From positions 1-54,386 of the forward strand of contig CAIULL010000111.1 of assembly GCA_903899985.1 (NCBI GenBank): a DNA stretch of 54,386 bases, given 5' to 3'. The position numbers and the translations under genes are program-made. Shown here piece by piece: positions 16,849 through 27,236 of this stretch; the stretch's first letter is position 1, and every line of letters starts with the position of its first letter. Source of the DNA: an uncultured Schlesneria sp. (GTDB taxonomy: Bacteria > Planctomycetota > Planctomycetia > Planctomycetales > Planctomycetaceae). Under the pieces are notes generated by a model that was not told where the DNA came from, made no database searches, and worked only from the letters and a program-made list of their open reading frames with translations.

Positions 16849-17730
16849 TCATTTTGTTTTGTGAAGTGCCTCGCGGAGCGGCTGAAGCATCTGCCCCATG
16901 GTTTGCCATCGGTCTTGCGGCTGTAAGGCCAGGCCACGCATGATGGTTTTGGCGACCACAGGGTCGATATCGGGAACCAGTTTACGAAGTTCCTTGGGAG
17001 GAACATTGATGTGCTGCACGACCGCTTCCAGCGTCTCACCGCCAGGCCAGGGAAGTTCTTTCGTATACATTTCGAAGCAGGTGACGGCGTAAGCAAAGAT
17101 GTCGATTCGCTGATCGGTCTTCTGCCGTTTGATGAGCTCGGGTGCCATGTAGGTCGCCGTCCCGGTTCGATTTCCAGGTGCCTGATATTCGGCAATATTC
17201 GGTACAACAAGCCCAAAATCGATCAGTTTTGTCGAAAGCTTCGTATCGACCATCACATTTCGAGGACAGATATCTCGATGGATCCAGTTCTGTCGATGGA
17301 AGTACTCGATCGCCTCGCCCAGCTCCACCATGATTCGAAGACGGTTCTTTTTCATCACGTCGTTCTGAACGTCGATCAGATATGCGAGCGACATCCCTTC
17401 GATGAATTCCATCACCAGGAACTGCTCGTCCTTCGTGGTGATCCCGTACTCATAAGTCTCGACAATGTGCGGGTGCTTAAGCTTGATGGCGATCTCACCC
17501 TCAGTCGGCTTTTTTGATTTCATATGAGTGAATCGGGAGTCGAGCCGCTTCGTTTTCTCGAAATCAAGAACTTTGAGCGCCACCGTTTTTTCCAGGCGAC
17601 GATCGACGGCACGCCAGACTTTCGACATGCTTCCCTGACCAACGCGACTGATCAGCTGAAACCGGGATTCGATGTCGACCTTGTTAATCTTCGGCTTGCG
17701 AGTGAACAGCGATTTGAGAAATTTCAGCAT
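16849..17730 (-). CDS. Hanks-type protein kinase with an unusual catalytic loop
   Basis: A 293-residue soluble kinase, essentially one catalytic domain without sensor or membrane segment. Visible motifs are the glycine loop GQGSMSKVW, the ATP-binding Lys of VALKVL (Lys53), the catalytic loop HRDICPRN (HRD 151-153), DFG (171-173) and MAPE. The loop Lys found in most Ser/Thr kinases (HRDLKPEN) is Cys here, and Arg occupies the position used by many tyrosine kinases (HRDLAARN). Substrate class is therefore uncertain, though catalysis looks possible. The ATG at 17730 has GGAG upstream and is preferred over an upstream TTG. It lies 27 bp behind accD on the same strand, so it is probably cotranscribed with the acetyl-CoA carboxylase subunit. 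Confidence 0.9.
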   Translation of the reverse strand: MLKFLKSLFTRKPKINKVDIESRFQLISRVGQGSMSKVWRAVDRRLEKTVALKVLDFEKTKRLDSRFTHMKSKKPTEGEIAIKLKHPHIVETYEYGITTKDEQFLVMEFIEGMSLAYLIDVQNDVMKKNRLRIMVELGEAIEYFHRQNWIHRDICPRNVMVDTKLSTKLIDFGLVVPNIAEYQAPGNRTGTATYMAPELIKRQKTDQRIDIFAYAVTCFEMYTKELPWPGGETLEAVVQHINVPPKELRKLVPDIDPVVAKTIMRGLALQPQDRWQTMGQMLQPLREALHKTK

Positions 17731-17756
17731 CGGATTGCCTGCTCCAAGCAAAGGCG

Positions 17757-18629
17757 TTAGACCCCGCAGTAGTCGATCAGACGGGAGATTTCCGTTCTCA
17801 ATTCCGGACGGGGAACAATCCTGTCAACAAATCCATGCTCAAGTAAAAACTCACTGGTTTGAAAACCTGCAGGAAGTGCAATCTTGCAGGTGGCACGAAC
17901 AACGCGAGGTCCCGCGAATCCGACGAGAGCTTTTGGTTCGGCTAATGTGATATCGCCAAGCGACGCAAAGCTTGCTGCAACTCCACCCATTGTCGGATTG
18001 GTCAGAACCGAGATAAACAAACCGCCAGACGACTGGTAACGTCCGAGCGCAGCGCTGACCTTTCCCATCTGCATCAGGGAAAGAATCCCTTCGTGCATTC
18101 GAGCGCCCCCGCCGGAACCACTGACGATCACGAGTGGCAGCTTAAGTCGCGTGGCCTCTTCAACCGATCGCGTCAACATTTCGCCAACAACCGACCCCAT
18201 ACTTCCCATGATAAAGGACGAATCGGTCAGTGCGAACACCAGGGGACGACCTCGCATGTAGCCTTTGCCGGCGATACAGGCGTCTTTCAGCCCTGTTTTC
18301 TTCTGCTCTGCGACCAGCCGATCTTTATAGGGCTTGGAGTCAACGAACCCTAACGGATCTTTGGATGTCAGATTGTCGAACCATTCTTCAAAACTGTCTT
18401 CATCCAGCAATTGTTGAATCCGAACCCGACCGGGAACGATAAAATGGTGGCTGCAGTCGGGACAAAGATACAAATTCTGTTCGACTTGTTTTCGATAAAC
18501 CGTGCTTTTGCACGATTCACACTGAATCCACAGTCCTTCCGGAACTCCACGCTTTTTACGCGGCGTTTCGCCGTTATCGAAGCCACGTTGCTGTGGTGGA
18601 GGATCTGACGTCATCCGCGATGATTCCAT
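17757..18629 (-). CDS. Acetyl-CoA carboxylase carboxyltransferase subunit beta
   Basis: About 290 residues. The N-terminal zinc ribbon (CESC...CPDC) is followed by the crotonase-like carboxyltransferase domain with [21 protein letters not shown] and [15 protein letters not shown]. Together with AccA it moves the carboxyl group from biotin to acetyl-CoA, the first step of fatty-acid synthesis. accA, accB and accC are not in the window, which is normal since accD is often separate. The start is uncertain: ATG at 18629 or 18614 or an upstream TTG at 18653 would all keep the zinc ribbon. A protein kinase gene follows directly. Confidence 0.95.
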   Translation of the reverse strand: MESSRMTSDPPPQQRGFDNGETPRKKRGVPEGLWIQCESCKSTVYRKQVEQNLYLCPDCSHHFIVPGRVRIQQLLDEDSFEEWFDNLTSKDPLGFVDSKPYKDRLVAEQKKTGLKDACIAGKGYMRGRPLVFALTDSSFIMGSMGSVVGEMLTRSVEEATRLKLPLVIVSGSGGGARMHEGILSLMQMGKVSAALGRYQSSGGLFISVLTNPTMGGVAASFASLGDITLAEPKALVGFAGPRVVRATCKIALPAGFQTSEFLLEHGFVDRIVPRPELRTEISRLIDYCGV

Positions 18630-19070
18630 TCTTGCCAAGGCCTTATAAAACAAAAAATTGTCACTTGCGGGAAGTCGTGCGGGCTGAAGTTATGAACGTT
18701 TTGAACTGGCGTCGCACGATCCCGCGATATTTTGAAAGGGAACCCCTCGATTATGCATTTTCAACGCGCATAGGAAAGGCCATGATTCTATAAGAATTCG
18801 ATCTGTTTGGCCAATTCCGACTCGATTTTCTCAACGAAAGGGGGCTGTCGTCCCATGAGGTTTTGATCCGATTGATCAAAAGAACCGCTGACTCGCATCG
18901 TCTTCGACGTTTGAAAATTCGTTCCGAACGGCACATCGATTATTTTGTGAATGTCGCACATGGCGGCAGATTGCGACGAGCGAGCGCTGGAATCCGTTGA
19001 CGTACCAACGGCATGACCTCACGATGAACAAGTTCCTCAATTTGATTTCCGCCAGGAAAAACCAACTGCC
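18630..19070. other. Gene-free region between divergent genes
   Basis: About 440 bp carrying the promoters of accD (minus) and the following membrane protein (plus). I see no conserved repeat, RNA gene or supported coding sequence; the short open frames here have no ribosome site or family features. Confidence 0.5.
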
Positions 19071-19562
19071 ATGATTGGAGAATTGCTCATTCGCTGGACG
19101 GCAAGATTGGCGGTGGCGTGTTATGTCGCCAGATTGGCTTTCGATGTCGAGCAGAAAGCGGAAGCCAATTGGCAGCAGTCAGCTCGCTGGTGGTGGACGA
19201 TCGGATGCTTTTTCTTTCTATTGCATGTGATTGCCGCATTTCACTTTGAACATCACTGGAACCATGCTGCCGCCTACGAAGCGACCGCAAAAAGAACGGC
19301 CGAAGTGACCGGCTGGGACTCGGGCTTCGGGTTGTATGTCAACGAGGCGTTTCTGATCCTCTGGTTGACGGACACGCTTTGCTGGTGGCAAGACCTTTCC
19401 TGGCCGCAGCATCGCCGAATTTACTGGACCGTCCAATCGGTTTTTGCATTCTTAATGCTTCAGGCAACAGCGATCTTCGGGCCACCGTTTTGGATTCCTG
19501 TCGTGGTCCTGGTCATTGTTTTTTTGTGCCTTCGACTGTGGACAAGATGGTCCACGAGTTAA
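19071..19562 (+). CDS. Membrane protein, unknown function
   Basis: A 163-residue Trp-rich integral membrane protein with hydrophobic segments at about 7-24, 40-58, 88-103, 113-132 and 135-155. A cluster of histidines (HFEHHWNH) follows the second segment and could bind metal or haem, but this is speculation. No named family is recognised. It stands alone between divergent accD and convergent TPR genes. Confidence 0.6.
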   Translation: MIGELLIRWTARLAVACYVARLAFDVEQKAEANWQQSARWWWTIGCFFFLLHVIAAFHFEHHWNHAAAYEATAKRTAEVTGWDSGFGLYVNEAFLILWLTDTLCWWQDLSWPQHRRIYWTVQSVFAFLMLQATAIFGPPFWIPVVVLVIVFLCLRLWTRWSTS

Positions 19563-19672
19563 CGAAAACGTTTCCCGGCCCAGGAAATTGATGGACCTCG
19601 AACGCGTCAAATTCCAGGGCGCGATCGCAAGGACCTGTCGATGACAACGGGTCGCCGTCAAATTTTTGATCG

Positions 19673-20620
19673 TTAGTTTTTGGTTTCATTTGACCGGCCC
19701 TGATCGTTCTCAGGTTGGTCAGGACTCCCAAAACGAAGAGGGGTCTTTTGTTCGTAAAGTTTGAGAAGGTGGTTCGCAAATTCTTTGTCTTCATCATCGG
19801 TGACCATTTCGATAACGCGCTTTTGTCTTTCGACGGCATTTTCCCAGTCGCCTGCATTCGCATTCGCGGCAGCGAGCGTCTGAATGTATTTTGGGTTTCG
19901 CCAGCCTGATCGCTTGCAAGCTTTCGTGGCGAGATCGATTGCCCGCTGACTGACGCGAATGTTGTCATCGGGGTTCGTAGCGAGCAACCAGGCGAGGTAG
20001 TGGTTCGCATTCGCGTCATCTGGATCGAGCCGCAACGCCTCCGAAATGTCCTCGATTGCGGCTTGATAATCATTTTTTTGAGTCATGACCAAACCTCGGT
20101 TGAAGTAAGCTGCAGCCAACTTCGGATTAATTCGAATGGCCTCGGTGAAATTCCTGAGTGCCTTGTCGAAATCTCCATTCTTGAGCGCGAGGTTTCCTTC
20201 GTTGAATACTGTTTTCAGTTTGGCAGACTCGTCATTCGCTCCCTGCTGGGGAATTTCGCCGAAAAGGACAATAAAAAGGGAGGCGGAAGCAAGAACAAGT
20301 CCTGCAATCAATGTTGCGATCGACCATTGTCGCTGGACGTGTTTGAAATGCTCGACACTTTTCCACCGCTTGTTTTGCCATGCCAATTCGCGGCCGGTTA
20401 AACCAAGATAAATTGATAAGCAGAACCCGATACCAGGCAGTAAACTTAATAGTCCGATATACGTGTTGTTAAATACGGACCAGATCGGCGTGAGAAGAAA
20501 TCCGTCCCAACTCCAGCCTGCCACTCCCGGAGGGATCTTGCCATACTTCCTGCCTGATGTGTTCTTATCATCGTTTGCAGGGTCTATTCCGAGATTTAAT
20601 ACTTCGTTCGGCTGGCTCAT
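19673..20620 (-). CDS. TPR-repeat membrane protein
   Basis: A 315-residue protein. The N-terminal part has hydrophobic segments at about 37-75 and 100-120. After these come at least two clear tetratricopeptide repeats (about 133-205; FNEGNLALKNGDFDKALRNF and FNRGLVMTQKNDYQAAIEDI) and a weaker third (about 210-265). The C-terminus is polar. TPR domains bind proteins; here they would face one side of the membrane and recruit a partner. It lies downstream of polA on the same strand with about 195 bp between them, so cotranscription is uncertain. Confidence 0.75.
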   Translation of the reverse strand: MSQPNEVLNLGIDPANDDKNTSGRKYGKIPPGVAGWSWDGFLLTPIWSVFNNTYIGLLSLLPGIGFCLSIYLGLTGRELAWQNKRWKSVEHFKHVQRQWSIATLIAGLVLASASLFIVLFGEIPQQGANDESAKLKTVFNEGNLALKNGDFDKALRNFTEAIRINPKLAAAYFNRGLVMTQKNDYQAAIEDISEALRLDPDDANANHYLAWLLATNPDDNIRVSQRAIDLATKACKRSGWRNPKYIQTLAAANANAGDWENAVERQKRVIEMVTDDEDKEFANHLLKLYEQKTPLRFGSPDQPENDQGRSNETKN

Positions 20621-20815
20621 CTTGTTATCCGCTTCCTGAGCACACTTTTCGCCTGGATTGGTCAGTTCACGAGTCTGCGCTGTTAAGAGAAAACTCGAGG
20701 AAGGGCAAGTTTTTCAACGCTGCCAGGTTTGAGTGGGAATCGAAAATCGAGTGGATGTGTCTCCGAAGGCCCTCGACTACTCGGCTGGTGATTTCACTTT
20801 TCAATCTCAAAAGCA

Positions 20816-23686
20816 CTACAAAGCTTCAAGGTCCAGCCAGTTATTGCCAACGGCAACATCGACGACGAGTGGTACCGCCAATGACATGGCCTGTTCCATC
20901 TCGTGTCGTACGACTTCAATCAGCGGCGTCAATTCCTCGGGAGGAACTTCGAAGACCAGTTCGTCGTGAATTTGCAGCAGCATTCGTGCCTGGTACCCAT
21001 GACGTTTGACGCTGGAATTGAGATTAATCATCGCCTGCTTGATCAGGTCGGCGGCGGAACCTTGAATGACTGTATTGATTGCCGTTCGCTCGGGCATATT
21101 CAGGTTGGGGCCGCGCTGCGGACGAATCCCTTCGATCGCTCGACGACGACCGAGAATAGTCTTCGCGAAACCCGTTGAACGGCATTCCGCGAGCGTGTCG
21201 TCGATGAACTGGTTGACTCCGGAATACTTCGCGAAGTAGTCCTTGATAAACTTCGTTGCAACGTCTTTGTCGATTCCGAGTGCTGCCGCCAGGCCGAACG
21301 GGCTTTGACCGTAAATCACGCCAAAGTTCACGGCCTTGGCCACCCGACGCTGATCGGAGTTGACTGCGTCCAGTGCCACTCCAAATACATCGGCGGCAAC
21401 GGCCGCGTGAATATCAATCCCCTGTTCAAATGCCGCTTTCAGCGCCGCATCGGAACTGAAGTGTGCCAGGATTCTCAGTTCAATCTGGGAATAATCGGCA
21501 CAGACCAGTTTCCACCCCGGTTCCCCCGGCACAAAGGCTCGGCGGATCTGTCGTCCTTCGCTTGTGCGGATCGGAATATTCTGAAGATTTGGATCACTGG
21601 AACTGAGTCGTCCCGTGGCTGCGACAACCTGATTGAACGAACAATGAATTCGGCCCGTTTCAGGATGGATCAGTCCCGGAAGTGCGTCGAGATACGTCCC
21701 CTTCAGTTTTGATAATTGACGATGTTCAGTGATCTTGGCGGGAAGTGGATGAATCAACGCCAGTTCTTCCAGCACCTCCTGATCAGTACTGGGACCCGTT
21801 TGTGTCTTTCGGCGAACCGGCAGCATCTGTTCTTCGAACAAGACTTTGCGCAGCTGAATCGGCGAATCGATGTTGAACTCGTGCCCCGCCATGGCATAGA
21901 TCTCGGCGATCGTCTGATTCAGGCGATCGGTCACTGCGACGCTCTGTCGGTTCAGTTCGTCCGCGTCAACTCGAATCCCCGTTTGTTCCATCTCTGCCAG
22001 GATCGAGATTAACGGACGTTCGAGTTTCCAATACAGGTCAAATAAGCCTTCCGACTTCAGTCGATCTTCAAGCAGGTCCGCCAGTCGAAGTGACAAGTCG
22101 GCATCTTCGGTCGCGTACTCGGCAACTTTGTCGACCGGAATATCGACCATATTCTTTTGTTGCTTGCCGGTTCCGATCAAAGCCGAGATTGGAATCGACT
22201 CGATTCCCAGATACTTACTGATCAAAACATCGAGGCTGTGAGATCTTGCCCCGGCGTCGAGCAGATAGTCAGCGACCATCGGGTCGAGGCCCAACTGTTT
22301 GCCATCAAGTTTCAGTGGAATTCGACTCAAGACGGTCAGATCGTACTTGATGTTTTGATTGACGAGCTGAACTGATGGGCTTTCGAGAATTGGACGAAGC
22401 TGGTCGATGACGAATTGCGGATCGAGCAGCGAACTTCCCGCAGGCCCTCGGACAGGGAGGTAATAACCTGTTCCGGCCATCCAGCTGAAGGCCCAGCCAA
22501 CAATTTCGGCTCGCATCGAGTCGACATGTGTTGTCTCCAGGTCCAGGCAGATTCGGGTCTGCCCCCGGAGCAATTCAAGAAAGCCCGCGAATTTTTCCGG
22601 TGTGTCGACAAGTTCCCAGGTTCGTTGAATTCGAGGTGGGAAATTCCCTTCGGGTTCGTGCTCTGCGACCGCTGCGTCAACTTGATCGTCAGTTGCCGCT
22701 TCTGCAGGATCGACTGGCGGTTCTTCAGCGAGCGCCTCTTCATCGTCGAACAATGAGAGCTGCCCCCTGGACGTGGGTTTCGCCTTTTTTGCCGCAGGCT
22801 TCGTGGTTGTCGGTGCCACCGGAACCGCAGGTGCGAACTGTCGCACATCTTCGATCAACCGGCGAAAGCCAAATTTGCGAAACAACTCTTGCAGTGCCGT
22901 GACGTCAGGTTGCTGGCGGCGATGTCCATCCCAATCAAATTCGATCGGAAGCTGTTGATTCAGCCGGACAAGTTCGCGGCTCAGATAGGCCTGATCGCTG
23001 AAGTTTTTGAGGTTTTCCCGAAGCTTGGCACCGCTGGCCTTTTCGGAATTGGCCAGCACGTTTTCCAGTGTCTGAAACGTCTGCAGCATCGCGGCGGCTT
23101 TTTTCGGTCCAACGAGGGGAACCCCCGGCACATTATCAACCGCGTCTCCGACCAATGACTGAAAATCGACGACTTGATCGGGGCGAATGCCCCAATCGAG
23201 TAACAGTCCTGCTTCATCGAGATAGGTGTTCTTGCGCAGGTTATAGATCTGTACCTGTGGCCCTAAAAGCTGTCGGGCGTCCTTGTCACTGGTGACAATC
23301 CTGACGTGAAATCCCCGTTCGACCGCTTGCCTGGTGAGTGTCGCGATGACGTCGTCCGCCTCCCAGCCGGCCGATTCGATCAGCGGGATATCGAACGCCT
23401 GAATCACTTCTTTCAGCAATGAGATCTGTGGACGCAGATCCTCGGGCATCTCGGATCGATTGGCCTTGTACTCCGGATAAATCGCGTCCCGTGTACCGGG
23501 TCCTGGCGATTCCATCGCACAGATCAGCCAGGTCGGTTTGTGGTCTTTGAAAAGTCCGATCAGATCACGACTGAAGCCGAAGACCGCATTCGTCGGCAAT
23601 CCCGCCGGACTGGTCATGGGAGGAATGCCGTGAAACACCTGAAACATCAACGAAAACGTGTCGATCAGGTAGACTGTATCCGTCAT
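20816..23686 (-). CDS. DNA polymerase I
   Basis: A 956-residue three-domain PolA. The 5' nuclease domain (about 1-290) has [13 protein letters not shown] and GDAVDNVPG metal-ligand motifs. The 3'-5' exonuclease domain (about 350-540) keeps DLET, NQNIKYD and YATED, so proofreading looks intact. The polymerase domain (about 560-956) has motif [10 protein letters not shown] near 728, motif [15 protein letters not shown] near 779 and motif C HDELVF near 904. It fills gaps in repair and Okazaki-fragment processing. A Pro/Ala/Lys-rich acidic linker (about 285-345) joins the first two domains. In the 5' nuclease the usual FDA(K/G) segment reads AMES, replacing a metal-binding Asp by Glu. The ATG overlaps the stop of the upstream dehydratase gene (ATGA). 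Confidence 0.96.
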   Translation of the reverse strand: MTDTVYLIDTFSLMFQVFHGIPPMTSPAGLPTNAVFGFSRDLIGLFKDHKPTWLICAMESPGPGTRDAIYPEYKANRSEMPEDLRPQISLLKEVIQAFDIPLIESAGWEADDVIATLTRQAVERGFHVRIVTSDKDARQLLGPQVQIYNLRKNTYLDEAGLLLDWGIRPDQVVDFQSLVGDAVDNVPGVPLVGPKKAAAMLQTFQTLENVLANSEKASGAKLRENLKNFSDQAYLSRELVRLNQQLPIEFDWDGHRRQQPDVTALQELFRKFGFRRLIEDVRQFAPAVPVAPTTTKPAAKKAKPTSRGQLSLFDDEEALAEEPPVDPAEAATDDQVDAAVAEHEPEGNFPPRIQRTWELVDTPEKFAGFLELLRGQTRICLDLETTHVDSMRAEIVGWAFSWMAGTGYYLPVRGPAGSSLLDPQFVIDQLRPILESPSVQLVNQNIKYDLTVLSRIPLKLDGKQLGLDPMVADYLLDAGARSHSLDVLISKYLGIESIPISALIGTGKQQKNMVDIPVDKVAEYATEDADLSLRLADLLEDRLKSEGLFDLYWKLERPLISILAEMEQTGIRVDADELNRQSVAVTDRLNQTIAEIYAMAGHEFNIDSPIQLRKVLFEEQMLPVRRKTQTGPSTDQEVLEELALIHPLPAKITEHRQLSKLKGTYLDALPGLIHPETGRIHCSFNQVVAATGRLSSSDPNLQNIPIRTSEGRQIRRAFVPGEPGWKLVCADYSQIELRILAHFSSDAALKAAFEQGIDIHAAVAADVFGVALDAVNSDQRRVAKAVNFGVIYGQSPFGLAAALGIDKDVATKFIKDYFAKYSGVNQFIDDTLAECRSTGFAKTILGRRRAIEGIRPQRGPNLNMPERTAINTVIQGSAADLIKQAMINLNSSVKRHGYQARMLLQIHDELVFEVPPEELTPLIEVVRHEMEQAMSLAVPLVVDVAVGNNWLDLEAL

Positions 23687-25734
23687 GTCAGTTTCGCCAA
23701 TCCTGCTTCGAGCGCTTCGGCAATCTTGTCCACATCATAGACGCAACCGGCCCAGGTTCCCCCGCCCGCCCGTTGCAGCAAAGCCCACAGACGAGTTTCC
23801 GGAGGGAGATTCGGATCGCAATGTAACGGTTGCGCAGGTTCACGCTCGGCAAGGATTCTGGCCCCTTGTTCTGGCGTGACCTGCTCACCGGGCGTCCCAA
23901 TAAAATTGAGAGACCCGGTCAGGTTTCGCGTATCGATTTCAATCTGGATCAAATCGCCGTCTCGCAGCTTTCCGATCGGGCCTCCGTCAAGGGCCTCTGG
24001 ACCAATATGTCCGATACACGCCCCTGTCGAGACACCCGAGAACCGGGCGTCGGTGATCAAGGCGACATGTTTGCCGAACGGCAGATATCGTAAGGCCGAT
24101 GTGATCTGATAAGTTTCTTCCATGCCGCAGCCGAGAGGCCCACGACACATCAGCACAATCACGTCCCCTTCTTTGATCGGCGTCAGATGAGCGGTGTCGG
24201 CACTTGTTGGCTCTGTATCGACGCTGGCGGAAGAGCCTGACGCTTTCGGCTGTCGCAAGGGGCGGCCTTTGACCGCGGCGATGGCCGCCCGCTCAGAGGT
24301 GAAAACGCGAGCCGGACCTGTTTTACGATACACGCCATCGGGATCAACAACACTTTTGTCGATCGCCGTACTCTTGATGACCGAGCCTTCTGGGGCAATG
24401 TTCCCAATCGGGAATGTCACGGTACTCGTCAGCCCTCGGTCTCGAGCTGCCTTGGGTGACATCACAACCGTGTCGGGATCGACTCCGTCACGAGCGACAA
24501 GCAGCTCACGCAATCGGACTCGTCGTTCGGATTTTTCCCACCATTCGAGCACATCACCGACGGACCGACCGGCAACAGTCATGGCGTCAAGCTTCAGCAG
24601 TCCCAGAGTCCTGAGATGCAGCATTAATTCGGGCACTCCACCCGCCAGGAAGAAGCGGACTGTTGGATGCCCGACGGGGCCGTTCGGCAGGCAATCAACC
24701 AGCCGCGGGACCTGACGGTTCAGACGAATCCAATCTTCGACGGTCGGTCGCGCGAGGTTGGCTTCAAAGGCGATGGCGGGAATGTGCAGCAGCAGATTCG
24801 TCGAACCACCGCAAGCGGCATGGACGACCATGGCATTGTGCAGTGCGTCTGGAGTCAGGACATCTCGAATGGTTTTACCGAGTCGTTCCATTTCGACGAC
24901 GGCACGCGCGGAACGTCGGGCAATGTCCAACCAGATCGGCTGACCTGACGGCGAGAGGGCCGAATGAGGTAACGCCATTCCCAAGGCTTCTGCCACGACC
25001 TGTGAGGTTGCGGCGGTCCCCAGAAACTGGCAACCACCGCCGGGCGAACCACAGGCACGGCATCCTGCTTCGGCAGCTTCCTCGAGCGAGATCTCACCAT
25101 GAGAAAACCGTGCACCGATTGTCTGCACTTTCCCCGCGTCTTCACCCGTGGCGGGTGGTAGAGTGACTCCGCCAGGAACAATCACACACGGAAGATTCTT
25201 TTGTGCGGCCAGGGCCAGCATCATGGCGGGTAAACCCTTGTCGCACGTGGCGACTCCGATGACTCCGCGCCGCGTTGGCAGCGAACGAATCAATCGCTTC
25301 AGAACGACTGCGGCATCGTTACGATAGGCCAGGCTGTCCATCATCCCGACCGTCCCCTGCGTCCGGCCATCGCAAGGGTCACTGACATACGCCGCAAAAG
25401 GGAGTGCTTCCAGTCGATCGAGTTCCTCGGCAGCCGCTCGCATGAGCAGACCGACTTCGTAGTGCCCCGTATGATATCCCAGGGCGATCGGCTTCCCGTC
25501 TTCGCCTCGAATTCCCCCTTGAGTACTGAGGATCAGAAACTGTTTGCGAAGAAGTTGCGACGGGTTCCAGCCCATTCCCGCATTTTGCGTCAATCCAAAT
25601 AAATCGCCGCTGGGGGCATTCAGCAGCATCTCTTCCGTCAGCGGAAGTGTTCCTTCCGGTCCGGCACCATTGGTCACGACTTCCCACAAAGTCGCATCCG
25701 AAGAATCAAGCAGTGAGTCAAGTGAACTGGTCAT
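23683..25734 (-). CDS. D-xylonate dehydratase family protein (YjhG/YagF type)
   Basis: A 683-residue IlvD/Edd-superfamily dehydratase. Length and sequence match the YjhG/YagF branch rather than the shorter Ilv[68 protein letters not shown] and [14 protein letters not shown] are nearly as in the E. coli proteins. Fe-S cluster cysteines are Cys121, Cys164 and Cys235. The branch converts D-xylonate to 2-keto-3-deoxy-xylonate and probably other sugar acids. An insertion of about 25 polar residues follows VKGR (about 515). It is translationally coupled to polA through a 4-bp ATGA overlap, an odd partner for a sugar-acid enzyme. A terminator sits just upstream, so this gene starts the unit. Confidence 0.9.
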   Translation of the reverse strand: MTSSLDSLLDSSDATLWEVVTNGAGPEGTLPLTEEMLLNAPSGDLFGLTQNAGMGWNPSQLLRKQFLILSTQGGIRGEDGKPIALGYHTGHYEVGLLMRAAAEELDRLEALPFAAYVSDPCDGRTQGTVGMMDSLAYRNDAAVVLKRLIRSLPTRRGVIGVATCDKGLPAMMLALAAQKNLPCVIVPGGVTLPPATGEDAGKVQTIGARFSHGEISLEEAAEAGCRACGSPGGGCQFLGTAATSQVVAEALGMALPHSALSPSGQPIWLDIARRSARAVVEMERLGKTIRDVLTPDALHNAMVVHAACGGSTNLLLHIPAIAFEANLARPTVEDWIRLNRQVPRLVDCLPNGPVGHPTVRFFLAGGVPELMLHLRTLGLLKLDAMTVAGRSVGDVLEWWEKSERRVRLRELLVARDGVDPDTVVMSPKAARDRGLTSTVTFPIGNIAPEGSVIKSTAIDKSVVDPDGVYRKTGPARVFTSERAAIAAVKGRPLRQPKASGSSASVDTEPTSADTAHLTPIKEGDVIVLMCRGPLGCGMEETYQITSALRYLPFGKHVALITDARFSGVSTGACIGHIGPEALDGGPIGKLRDGDLIQIEIDTRNLTGSLNFIGTPGEQVTPEQGARILAEREPAQPLHCDPNLPPETRLWALLQRAGGGTWAGCVYDVDKIAEALEAGLAKLT

Positions 25735-25766
25735 GGATTATCCAGCGTCCTATGGAAAATCGGGCC

Positions 25767-25806
25767 GTCAAAACAAACAGCCCGGCGGTGAGCGAGCCGT
25801 CGGGCT
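25767..25806 (-). terminator. Probable terminator upstream of the dehydratase gene
   Basis: A 10-bp stem with one mismatch (25779-25788 with 25797-25806) is followed on the minus strand by the T-rich tract GTTTGTTTTG. It ends the alkyltransferase-like gene. Confidence 0.65.
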
Positions 25807-25848
25807 ATCAGATTCATATCAACATTTCACGATACGTCGAAAGCGAAC

Positions 25849-26355
25849 TTACGCAACAATCGGCGTTTCCCACTTGAAAAGTGTCTCATCAAGTGTGACC
25901 ACTTTGACCATGTCTTTCTTCCCTTCGGCGGGGGTCATTTCGTAGCCACCGGAACTGAGCTCTTTGGCGTGATCTGATTCTTTCGCCACCATGGCGTCAT
26001 CGGGAATCGCCCGCCACCAATGCAAATGCGGCCAATCGCGCTGGACGGCAGCGAGACACGTCATCAGCGTACGTCCTCCAGCTCCCGGTTTAAAACCTGC
26101 TCGTGTCGCAACTTCAGTGAATGTTGCCAGTTTATTGAGACGCTTTAATTCAAACAGCGCTTCGGCAACACCTTCGGCTCGTACTGATGCCACAATCTTC
26201 TCCTCATTCTCTTTGCTGTCCAGACGCCGCGTCAGTTCAGAACGTTGGGATGCGACCCGGATTCGTTCAAGCGTCTGCAGCAAGCCCCTCGAACTTGCTC
26301 CAGGCGAGCAGCGCATTCTCTCATGAGTCCGCTTGCCGCCTGACAATCTCATCAT
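25849..26355 (-). CDS. Alkyltransferase-like (MGMT-family) protein, probable
   Basis: A protein of up to 168 residues. The centre resembles the DNA-binding domain of O6-alkylguanine-DNA alkyltransferases: FTEVATRAGFKPGAGGRTLMTCLAAV matches the helix-turn-helix with an Arg finger, and WPHLHWWRAIPDD sits where the active-site PCHRV normally is. Cys is replaced by Trp, as in alkyltransferase-like (ATL) proteins. ATLs bind damaged bases and pass them to nucleotide excision repair. The N-terminal 60 residues are Arg/Ser-rich and the start is uncertain; an ATG at 26316 is an alternative. Another DNA-repair gene (tag) occurs 12 kb away without evident linkage. The assignment rests on motif spacing only. 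Confidence 0.5.
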   Translation of the reverse strand: MMRLSGGKRTHERMRCSPGASSRGLLQTLERIRVASQRSELTRRLDSKENEEKIVASVRAEGVAEALFELKRLNKLATFTEVATRAGFKPGAGGRTLMTCLAAVQRDWPHLHWWRAIPDDAMVAKESDHAKELSSGGYEMTPAEGKKDMVKVVTLDETLFKWETPIVA

Positions 26356-26453
26356 TAGTGTGATTCAAAGGTACTCGAATCGAGAAGTCGGAACAACCCT
26401 TGATTCGTACGAGTCCTTCCGACCTGAATAAACGAAGAAAGTGGAGCCCCTCC

Positions 26454-27005
26454 TTGTCCCAGTCACACCACCACCACGATCACCACCATGATCACGATCA
26501 CGATCATGATGCCGATGGAAGGTGTCAACCACGCAAAAGTCCGTCCGCATTGACGGATTACAGCAACTACGGAATTCGGTTTCGTTTTCCCTCATCGTGG
26601 GAACTGAGTGAAGAAACGAGCAGCGACGAAACGACGATCTCCCTGCAGAGTGACGGTACGTCATTCTGGACCATCGTCCTGTTCAAATCGCGCCCTGATC
26701 CCGAAGCGGTCCTCGACGCCGTCGTCGCGGCGTTCGAACAAGACTACGAAGAGGTTGATGTCCTGACCGCAGTCAGCAGCCTGAGCGGCTTGCCGTCGCT
26801 CGGTCGCGATCTGGATTTCGTCTGTTACGACCTGTTGAATTCGGCAACCTTACGCGCTTTTCAGACAAGCAACCAGACGGTGCTGGTCATTTTTCAAGGA
26901 ACCGATCACGAACTGGAGACGACACGGGCTCAATTGGAATCCATTTCGGCCAGCCTTGAATGTGATGATGAGGACGACGAGGAGTGGCTTGATGACGATG
27001 AATGA
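26454..27005 (+). CDS. His-rich N-terminus, acidic C-terminus protein
   Basis: About 183 residues. A run of His and Asp (HHHHDHHHDHDHDHDAD) just after the start is followed by a compact domain beginning YGIRFRFPSSWELSEE. That opening resembles PsbP/Mog1-like folds, where an FxFPxxW strand is common. The tail (DDEDDEEWLDDDE) is strongly acidic. Both ends could bind divalent metal; the function is unknown. A TTG at 26454 with GTGGAG seven bases upstream is the best start; another in-frame TTG is at 26400, and a start after the His-rich part is possible. It is divergent from the alkyltransferase-like gene. Confidence 0.55.
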   Translation: MSQSHHHHDHHHDHDHDHDADGRCQPRKSPSALTDYSNYGIRFRFPSSWELSEETSSDETTISLQSDGTSFWTIVLFKSRPDPEAVLDAVVAAFEQDYEEVDVLTAVSSLSGLPSLGRDLDFVCYDLLNSATLRAFQTSNQTVLVIFQGTDHELETTRAQLESISASLECDDEDDEEWLDDDE

Positions 27006-27236
27006 CAATGCAAGCGCTGGCTCGATGGAAATCGTCCAAAGTTGAACAATTCCCAAACCCGTTTTGACGGCGCATCACTGTTGCCTCTATAATCGAATCC
27101 TCGAACAGGCGTCCGGGGGACAACCTTGATTTTGAGGCAGGTCGCAACAGATGTCCCAACGATCCGCTACTGCTTCGCGTTCACAGATGTGGTCGTTCCG
27201 AAACGTGAGGGACTGGATGACACGAGGTGCTTCAAG

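Noticed and set aside
26461-26520. CAC/GAT simple-sequence tract read as a non-coding microsatellite
   Set aside because: It stays in frame with the following domain and has a plausible start and ribosome site ahead, so it is treated as coding, with caution.
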